This document shows positions 47,864 to 61,100 of a stretch of DNA of 64,000 nucleotides, piece by piece; position 1 is the first letter of the stretch; each line of letters starts with the position of its first letter. The notes under the pieces were generated by a model. The model searched no databases. It saw nothing but the letters and a program-made list of their open reading frames with translations, and was not told the origin of the DNA. This stretch comes from Eimeria necatrix (Eukaryota; Apicomplexa; Conoidasida; Eucoccidiorida; Eimeriidae): positions 54,308-118,307 of the forward strand of contig NW_013651762.1 in NCBI RefSeq assembly GCF_000499385.1. The letters are read 5' to 3'. The position numbers and the translations under genes were made by a program.

Positions 47864-48666
47864 AGAGAGGTACGCATTTCGCTGTGTATGGTTATAACTG
47901 AATCTATACTAAGCGAATGCGCGGACCTGACTTTTGTCATATTTTATACTGAAAGATTGCTGAAATCTAGGCATAGGCGTGGCCTTCCCAGAGCGCAGCA
48001 GTCTACCGACGTGCCCCAACGTGACGTGAGCTGATTCACGCGTTGCGACCAGCGCTCGGTATTGTCGCTCTACGTAGCAAAGACCCCGTGACGACTTATG
48101 TATCCTAGAGGGAGGGTAGCAGCACGCATTTACGTAGCAAGGACCCCATGAAGAGGCCTCTCTTCAAAAGGGAGGCTAGCAGCAAGCACCTGACTAGCAA
48201 GCTCCTCGTGACGAGGTCTGTCTTCCAAGAGAGGCTAGCAGCACGCAGCATGGCCAGTACTTCAAGCTCCGTGAGAACCGTCGTTAGAAAGGAGCTGTCG
48301 CAAATGCCCACAAACTGTGTGGCCAGCCCCACTGCACATTACCCCAAACGAAGCTATCCGCGCCATCGCAGTGCCGGCTACTTGCAAAACAAGACAAGAC
48401 CCGCCCACAGCTCGTACAGACCAACGTCCAAGAAGAGCCATAGGCTCGCCACAAAGCTGTTTATGCATGCCCTGCGGGCCCGTTGACACCGGTGTGCCGC
48501 CGGCGGCACATAATTGAGATAGTCCTGTTGCGACCTAGTCTACACATTAATTTCACTGTATGCGGTGTGCCCTGATTGTGTTTTTGGCGCCTGCACCATC
48601 GCTGGCCTTCGGCTTGTGGCACCAAATAATTAAAAAGCAGTAGAACATGAACCCTTCCGCCCTCCA
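47864..48666. other. Convergent intergenic region with a 60-bp tandem repeat
   Basis: This separates the 3' ends of EMC7 (+) and the OTU gene (-). It contains the repeat at 48071-48250. Frames at 48105-48486 on both strands are repeat-derived. Confidence 0.6.
48071..48250. repeat. 60-bp tandem repeat, three diverged copies
   Basis: Copies start near 48071, 48131 and 48191. Shared blocks are TAGCAAG(G/C), ACCCC(G/A)TGA or CTCGTGA, and AGGCTAGCAGCA(C/A)GCA near the end of each unit. Copies 2 and 3 also share CTCTTC/GTCTTCCAA. The array ends in a weaker fourth fragment at about 48260. Confidence 0.75.
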
Positions 48667-51600
48667 TTAGCTGTTGTTACCGCTGCCCATCCACCTCGAG
48701 AACCAAGAAACATCCTCTGCATGGCCGTTGTTACTGCCGCTGGTTGCTTGGCGCTGCCCCGTGACTGCTGCTGGTCTTGTGGGCAGCAGTTGCTGCTGCT
48801 GCTCCGACTGCCGCTGGTGCTGCAACGTTGCGTGCCGCACGGGCCTCAGCGCCCCACTGGGGGCTACTGCAACCAGCCGCCCACCTGGAAGTTGCACGCA
48901 GTGCCGCTGCTGTTCAATATAGTCCAGATGGGGAGTATACTGCTGAGCATAGCCAAAGCTCCTCGTAGCTCCGGGCGCAGGTAACCCTTGCACTGGAGAG
49001 ACGACATGTGCAGGGCCTGTAGGCCCTTGGCTGTAACGTGCTATCGGCGTCGAGGTAGTTCGTTGTCTTAGGTGAAGCTGCTCCTGCCAAACTTGCTGCC
49101 TCGCATCATACCTGGCGATGTGGCCAGGGAGACTATCACTCCAAACGCCTCCTGCAGGGCCTGCCGTATTCTGTAGGTTCCCACCAGATGGCCGCCTACA
49201 CGTGACCATGCACATGCTAGTGGGTGGGCACGGGACCCTCGAAACAGGCCCGTTGTAGATTCGGCTAGCTGCAGCGTATGCTCGTGAGTTGGCGGCAACG
49301 TCCTCTGCTGCGGCCGACGCGCATGCTGGTGCTGCAGTTGGTGGTAAACGCTTTTCTGTGGCTCTCCAAGGCATATCTGGGTGCTGGGCTGGCTCCGTTG
49401 CAGCGGCCACCAGTGGGGAACTACGCTGGCTCTTAACGAGTCGGGCCGTCCATCCTTCCTGTTCCTTCCTCGCTTCGTTCCAGATCTCATCTACAACCCT
49501 CGTGGTCTGGGGTAGCAGCTGCTGCAGCCGTTGTCTCTTGATTGCCGCAAGGATAAGTTCCTGCTCGGCTGCGATTCCCGCCAACTCTTGTGCACTTACT
49601 TGCAGGCACTCCGCTAGGGTCTCTTCTTCGAGGCCTGTAGGGTCCCTAGCTGGCGTTGAAGAACTTGGCACACACTCGCCGTTCGCGCCCGAACTGGTGG
49701 AGGAGGTTCCAGTGGCAAGGGACAGGACTAATCTTGCTAGGCCCTCAGCCTCGAGCTGGCCTATCATGAGTCCTCGGGCAATAGGAAAGCCCTCTTTCAC
49801 AAAGTGGAGCTGCGAGCAAGCCACCTCCGCCACACACATGCTCTTCAGCGATTGCTACCACGAAGAAAGAAAAGTCTATAATCTTCACTGGACACTACGG
49901 TGCAGCACTAACCATATCTCGTTGGCCTGCAAAGACGTGGTCGCACCGCTACTTCGATGCTCCACAGCATGTTGCCACCTGGATTATCGTTCGGCCCCAC
50001 AAAGCGAATCGGATGCCTTTTTACTATATTCACATCGCTGCCGAAGAAATGCATTCCTTGCAGGCTTACTGAAGTGTAGTGGCCGAGCTTCCCGTGCCAC
50101 ATGAGTCGGAAAGGAGTAAGGGACTCCCCTTCCCTGTTGGGTAGCCGCTTTTTTTCCGGATCAGGCTCAAATGCCTGTAACAACTGTAGATGCTCGTCGA
50201 AGACGAAGATGGGGGTTCCGAACAGTAAGAGTAGCGCATGCATCTCCCTGTAGTCAGCCCACTCTGCGTGCGTACCACAGCGACCACAACGACTCAGCAA
50301 AAAAATAAAAAATGTCATGGAAGAAAGGCAGTACTCCGAGGGCTGTGCGCTGAAGTTACAGCCAACTTGGGTACGGGTCCTGCACAATGCAGCCGTCACA
50401 TTCTGCCTACTGGGAACCAAAAATGCTGCTCGCGTCATCAAGTCATTCATGTATGTATATAGGAGGTTAACTCGAATGCCTCCATGAAAAGCCAATGCAT
50501 GTGCTCTAGTTTTGTTCCTTTTCGATGCGGGCACTCGAGTTAGTGTTCGCAGGCTTCCAAATAATTCTCTGTTGGCAAAGCTTAAAGGGCCCTGCAAGCC
50601 TGATTTTCTGGCAAAGAAAAAATTGAGCTGCTCTCTAGAGAATGTTAACAGCTCGAAACTTGCGTCAGTGGCTAGCACCTCCGTATGTCCTTTTTGTTTG
50701 AAGCCATCGCTCAAACGGGCCTTCGCTTTCATCCACGAAGGCCTCAAAAGTGTCCTTGCACCTCAACTGCGCGAACAAGCAATCAAAGCAGTGGAAAGGC
50801 ACCTGTCACAGCACAGCAGTCTATGCTGAAGAAGAACGTGGCACCTTTGAGGGGGAAACTGCCTCACCATCACATCAACGGCAAGCCACCGTAAGAAGAG
50901 GTGGTGATCCTGCGACCCATAGAGCTGCAAATGATACAAAGCACAAGTTACAGTCTGTTGTTCGGTGTGTTACGCTCATCTGAGGTCTCGGAAAATTCAG
51001 CCCTGAAACCTACGGGTTCTCACCCTTAGAGCCGAAACAAAAATTTACCTGATCAGAAAATGCCCGGTAGAGGCAATTGCCATCCCCTTCGCACTCGCGA
51101 GTCGACATGTAGGGGGCCATAGCTGCAATGGCGGAGTCCTGCGTTTTCTTCGTACTGCTGACGTTGTTGGTACTCCCGCTCGTGTGGACTCTGCCGCTGC
51201 CCTGGCTGTCAGGTGGGTTGTTTTCCCTCGCCCGCTGCTCGCTCTTCTGTGGTTCTGCATGCTGCTGCGGTTGCTCCTGTAGTTTATTTTGCTCCTGCTG
51301 CTCCTTAGAAGCTGCCAGCTTTGGGCCGTCCTCCGCAGGGGCCTCCGCTTCACTCTGGGGTATCTTGCCCCCGTTACTACACGGGTAATGGAGCTGAAGC
51401 TTCTCTTTTCCCCCAATGATAACGCCTTCTACGGCATCTCTCTGAACTTGGTCATCTGTAGTTCTGCACAAGCTCTGTGTAGTCCTTGGGTGCTGCTGTT
51501 GTTGCTCTTGAGGCCGCAGCTTCTCCGTTCCCTGCCCCTCTCGCTCTTCCAGACTCGAGTGCTTCTTATGTTTTACTTGGTGAACGGCACTTCGTGGCTC

Positions 51601-52329
51601 GGCATCTTTCAGACATGTCTGACATGTCTGGCTAGCCACAGGGTCCACTGTAGAGCTTGAAGCATCATCCTCTATCCTGGGTTCGCCGCCTTCCCAAGAA
51701 GAGCACGTTGAAGAATTCGAACACCTCGCCAAAGGGCGCAGAGAGCTTGATTTGATGATCACGTCCTTAGCATCTACCACTGGTGCAACATGTGGAGTTG
51801 ATGGTTCCACAACTGTGCAACGGAAAGTCCCACTTTGGTTGTTCTGTATCGTCCAAACGCCTCTGTCTTGAGTATCTCTGCATGCATCATCTCCACTGTG
51901 GCTACTGGAGCAAGCTACATGTATTTCTGCTTTGACTGAGACCTCCTGCTCCTCTTGCTCCCGCCCCTTGCCTGGTCCCTTGCCCGAACATTTTACATAT
52001 ACGCCCTCACATGCCTCTCCAGGGTCCTTACAGGTCTCTGTGGATACTTGGACATCTCTGCGTTCAAGTGCAGTTGCTGTATGAGACGGTTGAGGCGCAG
52101 CGGGTGCTTTGCACAGCACCCAACCGCCGTCTGCAGCTTTAGTGCAGATCAAGACGTTGGTGCTCTTGCAGCAGTGGCAGGCAAACTGCAGGATTTGTGT
52201 ACCGTCCGAATCAGACCTTAGTCGGAATCCTTCGTTCTCGCCCATAGGAAAGGGTGCGCCTTCGGCAGCATTAACTGAGACCACACCAGTGGGGGTGTCG
52301 ACACTCTGCTTCGCATCAGCAGCAGCCAT
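48667..52329 (-). CDS. OTU-family cysteine protease (deubiquitinase)
   Basis: Five exons join in phase (52329-51049, 50924-50874, 50766-50679, 50263-50070, 49854-48667) and encode about 933 residues. OTU proteases cleave ubiquitin from substrates. Residues 1-400 are a Ser/Glu/Gln-rich region without a recognised fold. The OTU domain begins ECEGDGNCLYRAFSDQ (Asp416 and catalytic Cys419) at the end of exon 1. LYGSQDHHLFLRWLAVD (exon 2), DTFEAFVDESEGPFERW (exon 3), and EWADYREMHALLLLFGTPI with FRLMWHGKLGHYTS (exon 4, catalytic His535) follow. The order matches the family, and each splice restores a known OTU strand or helix. Exon 4 ends at a GTAAGC donor. Exon 5 adds about 395 residues rich in Gln, Ala and Pro that carry no known domain. 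Were that donor skipped, the protein would end after about 54 further residues (stop at 49908). Confidence 0.88.
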
Positions 52330-55090
52330 GGTGAATCTCTGCCACTTCCCGCTACGACGAACCTGATAACGGACTTTATCCTTTTCTGTACCTGCTGCCT
52401 GCTGCTGCTGATGTGTTCTTCAAGTCAAAAGCCTCACCCTCGATTGCCCACTGAAAGCCTCGAAAAGAGCACCGGAACCGTTACGAGCAGATGCGGAAGT
52501 TGATGAGCGACTTGCACTCCTCCCTGTTAAGTTCTTCTGGGCTCAAGGGATCCCTCGAAATGCGGCCTCGGCTCTGCTAGTTCCCGAAGCAGATGCCAGT
52601 GGCTAAACGCGGTGGTTGGTAAAGGCAACGCCCTCCATTGCCTTCAGCAGCATTGCCTTGCGGTGATGCATCCTTCTAATTGTTTCATTAATGCATTTAG
52701 GCTGTTGTCTTACGTGTGGCAGTTGAAAGAAACTAGCTGATAGACTACGGCGGTTCGGCGCACCCCACTGCGGTGCAGTCAAAGGCGTGGTGGTAAGTAA
52801 TGGTGTAGGTAGCGGAGTGAATGCTGCTTCCTGCAATGCTGTCGCTTTCTTCCTGCTCAAAAATCCTTCACCGTTCTTACAATGACGGTACTCTGGTCTT
52901 CAATGAATCTTCTGGAGGCAGGAGCTTTGGGGGGCGCCACGGGGGACCGTCATCGAGTTGCTCTACGCAGATTGCACGGCATGGCGGCTCCTCCGTAGCC
53001 ATTCTTTTCTCCAAGTCACAATTAAATTTTAGGGTCATTTCATTATTGGCAATGAGGGAAAATTAGAGCAACACTATCTCGGCATTTCGTCGTAGAAGCA
53101 ACCGTAGCCAGCGAGCCACTGGTTGGTCCGTTGGGAGTCTGCATAGTGAGAGCCGAACGGTGTGCAGCAAACGTTCAATCCCACACCACCTCTCCGCAGT
53201 TAGGGACAAAATGTAGAAATTCGGTGTAGCACGAATAGTGTCCGTCTGCCTTCGCGTGCTCGGAGAGGTGTTTGTGGCTTCTGCTCGTCACTGTGAAGGC
53301 TTTATTTAATCCTCACAGTCTCCTCCATCTTACGTGATAAGCATTGAGCCTTCTGCGCAGCGAAGTAAGAGTACAGTTCCGAACCAGCACCATGAAACAG
53401 GATGCATCCTCGCCACGTCGTTATTGTGCTTTGATCAGAACGCGTGCCTGAACCTCCGGTTCAAATTATACAGAAGCAGAGATGGTTACTCTGCTGGGAT
53501 GGCGACGTCACAGAGGACACTGTCTTTGGTTAGAGGTGAACCAGAATCAAACCTTGCACGGACCTTAGTTGCACTTCTTCCAATGCCCCCACTAAGGCTC
53601 GCGGCAAACAGTACCCTTCTCATCGCGAAGTTGTGCAAGTTCTTCCCCATGCATCTATACTTCACCCCATAAGGGAAAGAGATCGGCAGCAGCAGAGTGC
53701 CTCCCCGTCCCTACACTACACACCGTTTGTCCTCTTCCCTTCCAGGCATCCTCAGAAAACTCAATTGGCCTTTACTCGACAGGCCCGTGACCTTTACTCT
53801 ACTGAACCCTTTCCGAGCAGTCTGGTGCATTAACGCAACTCCGCCTACTCTGATTCACGCTACATTGTGCACTGGCTACTCAAGTAGTTTTACAAATGCG
53901 GCTATTCCCACGAATTTAAGGAAAGCTATTGGGTGAGTTGAAGAAAAACGCCACGCTAGGGCTCTCAAAAGACAGAAGCACTTCATGCGTTAAGGCCTTC
54001 GGTGCTGCCGAGTGGTGCTAGTCGCACTGTTTTGGGATCGATCCATCTCTCTGCTTCGTTAACTCCAGTCCGTCAGCCCACGACGGCAAAAAGAGAGCTC
54101 ACACCCCTCCATGCCAGCACCAGAAAATATTTGCCTCACAGGGTAGGCAAATTACTTTTTAATGCGTCAAACCATTCACTCATTTTAGAGTTGATATAAC
54201 AAACAAAAAAGTCCACGAAGATACATGCCAGAACAACATTGAATTCTACCCAGCAGCAAAAGGCTCTTGGGTTCTTAATGTCTTCCCACTCGCAGACTAT
54301 ACTCTGAGGACCCACAACTCTGGTGCTCACAATGCAACACAAACACTGTTCCTTGCTCCCACGATGTCATACCGTTACTAAGAAAAAGTCCTCGTTAGCT
54401 GCACCTCAAAAAGTGGGAATGGTGTACCGTATTTCTTGAAATCCCTTCTTTGAGAGTCAAGTTTCATTAAGGCTGCTCCCGGTCATTCATCTTCGAAACG
54501 GAGTCCTACCTACAATCATGACTACGCACAATTGTTAGCAGACCCTCCCTTGTTTGTTGCTTCGATTGTGTGGTGGCTGGCAGAAGTTTTTGCTGCCCAT
54601 TACCGGCCCCTTTAAACAGAACAACCAATGACAGAACCAACTGCTCCATCGACCACCAGGAGGTAGACGTGGCCCTGATGTCTTGCGCTTCACCAATGAG
54701 TGTTATCCATCCCTACCATGGCCTGCGCACGCTGCAAATGACGCCAGTCTCTCTTTCAAGTCCGCCAGGCACCAAGAACACCCGACATGCGGCGCATACA
54801 GAGACGGCAGAAAGATGAAGGCGGAGGAAATGGGGTAAATAAGGGAAAGGAGGCACCCAACCCTAACATACACATGACGCTGTGCTCTCTTCTGGTTTGA
54901 ACACCACACTTCGCAATATAGCTGTTCCCCAGTTGGACATTCCGTTGTTTTGTTCAAGAAGCTATGCGCCAGAGATGCTTGGTAAATGATTTGCCAACGG
55001 GAGGTCAAGGAGCTCGATGCTTGTAAATAATTCGCCCACAGATATGTAAGATCCGCACCTTTTCAAAGCCCGCGGCGGCGACGTTTCCAT
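52330..55090. other. Intergenic stretch, no supported gene
   Basis: This lies upstream of the OTU gene start and downstream of the MIC2/TRAP stop. Short frames at 52603-52860 (-), 53334-53672 (+) and 54570-54818 (+) have no motifs. The promoter and leader of the OTU gene must lie in the first part. Confidence 0.5.
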
Positions 55091-58000
55091 TTAGGATGCC
55101 CACATCTCTGATTGTTCACCTGCACTGATGAGGCTCTCTTTTTCTACCTCAGCAGCATTGGATGTACCAGCCTCTGTCATCACTTCAGCACCTGCTTCAG
55201 TGGCAGCAGCCGCGCTCCCACCACTCCTGTAACAGCACACACCAGAAAAGTTGACGGCAACCACTCAATTAGGCGTCCTAACATTCGCATCAGCCTGAAG
55301 GTAGACCAGGAAGGCACGAGAAGGATCACACCAAAACAGCTACTAACGACCAGTCTCAGCTATACTTACAAGCCATAAAACGCTCCAGCTCCAGCAGCAA
55401 TGGCGAGGACGCCCCCAGCCACGCCACCGGCTACAGCTGCAGTTGGAAATCCACTCGATTCCTCCTTTTCTTCCTCCTCTCCAGAGTCTCCAGAGTCTCC
55501 AGTCCCTCCTCCTGCGCCCCCATCTACTCCAGCTCCTCCCCCCCCAGCATTTTGGGAGCAGTAATCCTCACAGCTTTGTACCTCGTGTGTGACACCACTG
55601 CACATTCTGTCAGTGTAATCAAATGCTACTGCGGATTCCCTGGTTCTATGCCCGGAGCACGACCCGCACTCGGTCCACTCACTGAAGGGGAGCGTGCAAG
55701 GCCCTGTGTGCAAAACACCCCAAAACAAAAAATCGCCTGCTGAGCTTATATGGCCAATACAGCTTTCGCTCTAAGGTCTGAAGGTGAGCAAGAGATGCGT
55801 ACTAACTGTCCAGAACTGGCCATGGCTACGTGGTAAAGCCAGAAGAAGCCATTGTTCGACTGAGAGCTTGTATAAGGGTACAACACAGTGTTGACAGTTC
55901 TTTGCCCATCTACACTAGCTCACCGCATGGAACTTCATTGCATCCTTCTTCCTGAATCAATTCAATCTTCTCGCCTTCAGGGAGCTCTTCGTTCTGTTGA
56001 GCAACTGTCTTCCCTCCGAACATGGCCTGTTGCTTGCTTGGGCCGCGATTACGAGTCCGCTTGCCGCCACCACACTGTTCGCTGCATGACCCCCAGTCTT
56101 CCCATTCGCCAACTATTTCGTCCACAGGGCACGGCTGGGTGTTGCACTCCCTGACCGATGTGGGCCCATCAGGATACTGTTCCATGCAGGTGCGCCCCCC
56201 GTGTTGAGCATTATCCAACCAGGGCTCCCTCTTCCTCTCTTGGGTACCGCCTCCACAAGTTCTGGAGCACGCACTGAAATCTGTCCATTCTCCGCACGTT
56301 GCGTCGACAGGACACGGGTTTTCGTTGCACGAAGCAGTTTCCCTCACAGGAATGCCTTGTTGTACCAACGTCTCCCCACCGTACAGCTCTCCTTCCTGTG
56401 GCAAACCCTCTCGATCGCGATGCCTAGTGCCGCCTCCGCAGGTTGCTGAGCACTCTGTCCATTCACCCCAGGGTCCCGGTTGTTGCTGAACTGGGCACGG
56501 CGACTTCTGCACCGTTTCAACCTCGATTTCATGTTTAGGCGGACTTTGTTCCATGCAAGAAAGCCCACCACCGGCTGCAGGTGGACTGTTATAGCCTTCT
56601 CTCTGCCTTTTCCTCGTCGCCGTTCCGCACGTAGTGCTCCACTCAGACCATGGGCCGAATTCCCCGCAATGAGCATCCGTTTTGCACACTGGCATCGTGC
56701 ACGGCTGCGTCCGAATTAGTCCAGGAGGCTGCTCGGCGCAAGACCTGCCCCTCGGCGCCTCACAGGTTGGGCAAGGAGGTGAACCCGGCTTCTGCGGAGT
56801 TATCTCAACTCGAGTGCTCGTCTGCACTCCTTCTTCGCCGCATTTCCCCTCACAAGGTCCATAGTCGCTCCATTCGCTACACACCGCATCCTTTGCCAGG
56901 TCTTTGCATGCAGCCTTGATGATACCACTGACCTGCTGCGTGACGTTTGACCAGTTTGACTGCAAGTACCTGGGGCAATTTGAACTCGAACAGCCAGCAA
57001 TACTCCGGCACTCACTCGAATTGACTCCTGAACCGACTCCCAAGACAACTACGATGGCTCCTGCATCACGCAGGGCTGCAGCAGAAGATTTCGTTTGAGA
57101 CGGGAGATTGCTTGCGCCGTCAGTCATGACCAAGACCAGCTTGGGTACGTTTTCTCTGGCTCCACGATTGGTGTCGAAGAGCAACTTCTTCGCATCTTGA
57201 AGACCAAAATGCGTATAGGTAACGCCTGTTGTATAGCTTAGATTTCTAGCTGCAGCTGCAGCCAAGGAAGGATTTGTAGCCTTCGCATCACTCAGGTCCC
57301 ACCGAACTTTGGAACGGGTTGCAAAAGTGACTAACCCAACACGAACGTCATCTGGAGAAATTGGCATAGAACCGACGAAGTCTTCGATGAACTGCCGCAC
57401 CTTCCTAAAGTTCGATGTGCCAATGGAGCCCGACTCGTCAACTACCAACATGACATCCAAGAGACTTGTGCACACCTGATCCTGGCCAGAGCCGGTAGTT
57501 GCGCCTGAATAGCACGCAGGTTCGCACGAAGGATTGTAAGTCGACGCTGTTACATAAAAAAGCGAACAATGCGACCGGCAAGTGAAAATGTGGATACGAC
57601 CTAGCCAACGCAAACCAACCAGAGTCAATATCACTCCAAGCAGCGCACATCAACCCAGAGGTAATGTCCTTTCAAGCCTCTAGCGGGCAAAATTTCTGCC
57701 TAATCGAACTCTGCCACCCCATGCGAAAGGCACAAGGGGCAACGTCCGCTACCTGCACGGAAGGATCCGCGAGGCAAACGGGTGCTGGCCATTGAAGCCC
57801 AAACCTCTCAACCCCTTACCAAATTAAAAACACCCAAGTAACACTGCTGGCTAACTATGGCCCTATCTTTGCAACTGCTATGATTTCCGTGGGCACCATT
57901 TATCAGGAAGCCAGGGTCAAAGCACTGTTCGCCACGGCCAGAACCACTCTCAGTTGGAACAACAGCAACGGGTACAAACTTTGCAACAAAGCCACTCGCC

Positions 58001-58122
58001 GTCAAAACCAAGAATGACGAACCTGGCTGTAATGAAGAAAAAGCAAAACTGGCAGCGAGCAGACCAACCAGCAATGATAATGCCCTGCAGGGCGCTAGCC
58101 TTCGCCGAGGAAGGGGCGCCAT
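55091..58122 (-). CDS. MIC2/TRAP-family microneme adhesin (vWA domain, six TSP1 repeats, transmembrane tail)
   Basis: At least four exons: a signal exon starting about 58122, then 57546-55924, 55703-55370 and 55226-55091, the last three joining in phase. TRAP-family proteins are stored in micronemes, bind host receptors and link to the actin motor. The signal exon reads LPRRRLAPCRALSLLVGLLA; its donor is not settled. The vWA domain has the MIDAS signature VDESGSIG and VLVMTDGAS. Six TSP1 repeats follow, each with a W-rich start such as GPWSEWSTTC, GPWGEWTECSATCGGG and FSEWTECGSC. After an acidic Gly/Glu linker the membrane helix AAVAGGVAGGVLAIAAGAGA carries Ala-Gly-Gly motifs of the kind rhomboid proteases cut. 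The tail is acidic and ends SEMWAS, with the near-terminal Trp used by this family for motor coupling. A single vWA domain plus TSP1 repeats resembles Toxoplasma MIC2 and Eimeria MIC1. Confidence 0.92.
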
Positions 58123-61100
58123 TGCGGGAATGATGCAAGAAAACAAAACTGGGTAAAAAGGTGAAGAATATAAAATTAAGAAAATGACCTAACAAAACAA
58201 TATGTTTTGAAACCTAACCAGAATTCTACTGTGAGACGATTGAAGTCGAATGGCTCGGCAAGGTTCCTGCTAGTGCGTACTCGTGGCTGGCAGCGCAATG
58301 ACGTGGGTAGTTCCCCGGGGATCTGCAACGTCAGGCAGATCACCTTTATTGTTATTGCTTTCTTCAGCTCTTATTAAGCGCTTTCCTATGGGTTTACTCT
58401 CGACAGCATACAGACACGCTTCGACTCCCGCATCTAGCGCATCGTCGATTATTTTTCCAGCCGAAGCCACGAGTGAACAGCTTCGCTCACCTTCACACAC
58501 GTATCGGGCGCTGATAGTGTAGAATATCCGTAGCTAGTTATTGAGGAGTGTTATTCCAACTTGCTTTTTGCCATTAGACATGGAAAAGCAAAGTTTCCTT
58601 CAAGCATGGTTTAAAGTGACGGTCTCTGCGCTGTGTGCATATCTCGATCCGCACACAAGGAATAGTTATGTTTGCTTGAATTCAGATCCTTTCAGAGGCA
58701 AATTAGTTCTTGTGCGTACAATGCTTCAAAAGGTTGGTTCTAAGTTTGATTGCGAGTGTTCATTCTCTGGACTGGTTAGTACGAGGTGCGCGTACTAGCC
58801 TTCCGTAGTTTATGCTGCAATCGACGTAGCGAACTCGTTTGTTTTAGTAAGGCTCGGGATAAGACTCATCATGTGTATACTCGTTCACTGTAGTCTTGCT
58901 TAAGCTTTCCTCACATCTCACGCTGGCGCTTCCAGCTTGTTTTGGCGTTGAATTGCAGTCCTGATGGACTGAGCATTTTGAAGGAGCATTTAACGGGAGA
59001 GCTACCGGCTATTAAAGGCGGCTACGCAGATTGAGCTTAGTTATTTGCTGAAAAGTTGTCTAGATGTTTGTATGGATTCAATTTCTGACTAATTTGACAG
59101 GCCTTCGCAGTACGAATTGCGAGCTCTACAGCATGTCCTTGAACTCATGCCGACCTTCCAGTTGATCATTCTCTAGCTTTTGCTGTTTTTCTTGCAATTT
59201 TTGCTGGACTTGAATGGTGGGGAGTGGTTAACAGTGGACTCAGGGGCCTCAGGGTTTTATTAGGAACGCTTCCAGTATTGACGGCACCATTCAGAATGAA
59301 TCCTGTGGATTCTCTTACTGGCTCCTCTATCGAACCTTTGCGACTGGGTCTATGGGCTACTGAATATGAGCTTGAGGTGTTCAAACACACTCCATTTGCT
59401 CCCTTTGTCACCTTCCACTTCCTTTCAGCTATACAAGATTCAGTCAATTTCTTTTGCTCCACAGTCCGGTCACTTCCTCTCCATTCTAGTGCCAGCTGCG
59501 AAGCGTGTGAACACAATTGTTGCATCGCGTTGTTCACTCCGAATTTGCCTCTCCTTAACAATTACATAAGTGGACGCTCTTTTCTTGACTCACGAAAAAA
59601 AGGTTTTTAATGAACGAAGGGGACTTCCAACATTTTGAAGCGCACCGCAGGCGACTTCTTACTGGATGCGCAAGGTCGCTCGCAAAACTGGCCCTAGAAA
59701 GGTAAGGCCCTTTGCTGCTACCCGTTGCCCTGTACTGCCCAACTAAGTAGCGCGAGTAGATAGAAGGCCCCAGGTACTCTCTGGCAAAACTAATTGGTTG
59801 CGTTATATAGGAAAGCGCCAAGCTTCCAGAAATCAACACAATTTGCCCCTTCAGGCCCCTCACACTGAGCTTAGCTTCTGCTTGCTCCATTGTCGCTGCT
59901 GTTCTCAAAACTGTCGCTCTGCAGCAAGGAGCAGAGGAAGTGACCCTCAGAGCTTCTTCTCCCCCACAGATTCCTGCGCACAACTAGCAGACAAGTCTCC
60001 AAATTGCTAAATTGAATTTGTTACGATTTTCCTTTTTCACTACAGACCTGCACGCTCAGTGCATTGGGTAACGGATGCATTGTCACGCCGCCTGGCTGCG
60101 CCTCGGCCTCGTGAAAAATACAAGATCACGATTGGCACTTCCGTCACGTTCTTGATTTTCTTCAGAGCGCTGCCAGGCCACATGGAGTCCAGCTCTTTCG
60201 TTCCCAGCCGTGCATCGGGAATCTGTTGTACTATGATAGCCTCAGCGCGTCAATTCTACACGGTGGAACAAAACGCTGGTTGTTTAGATAACGTAAACAC
60301 AACTGTGTGTCGGATCAAAAGGGCGTTATCTTAGAGGTTTTGTATTACGATGAAGGGTCTTCCTCTACATACAAGGAAAATGGTAGCTATTTGCAGCCTT
60401 CGCTCGCTTTCAACTATCATTGGCAACCAGAGCTTCTCCAATGCTCATGTTCTTTGAAGCAAAGACTAGTGCCGCGTAAACTGCCCTCCCAGATATCACC
60501 GTTCGTCGAACTGACACTTCGCCTTATTACATAGCCACGTGGAGGCCCGTGTGAATGCAGTCGATCTTCCGATGCTCTGCCTGGTCGCTTCAGCCCTTCG
60601 CCCCACTTACTGCCTTTCCACTCAGGAAAAGCCTATATTTGTTTGCATCAACTTCGACTTGTAGCGCACTGCTTGCTTTCCAGTACCAAGCTCCCTGATG
60701 CGGGCGTTGTCGGCAGCTCCATGAACAGCTGGTGCCTATCTGGGGCATAATCCTAACCATTCGCTTGCTAGCGAAGATAAGATGGGAGTTAGATAAGCAT
60801 TTGCTACTCGTCTTAGCTCTAGCTTTTCCAATTCTTACCAGGCAAGGAAACGAACACCACGCAATTGTCATGTCCAACACTGCAACATTCCTAGAGACAC
60901 CCGAGACTGGGTGACGTGCAGGGCCCTTCAACGGGCAATCATATACCTCTCTATGATCAAAAGTAATCATTTATTTAAGAACTTATATATGATTGAGCAC
61001 AGTAGCCAAGTACCTCGCTGGACAACCGACGGCTCTCGCTCATAGCTAGCGACCTCCCGTGGTTGGCAGGCGATTTACCGAATACACCCTTTGTTTTATG

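Noticed and set aside
55910..57634. Single-exon reading of the adhesin starting at 57634
   Set aside because: The first codon is GTG, the leader is not a good signal peptide, and a clear acceptor (TATGTAACAG) at 57547 marks an exon start instead.
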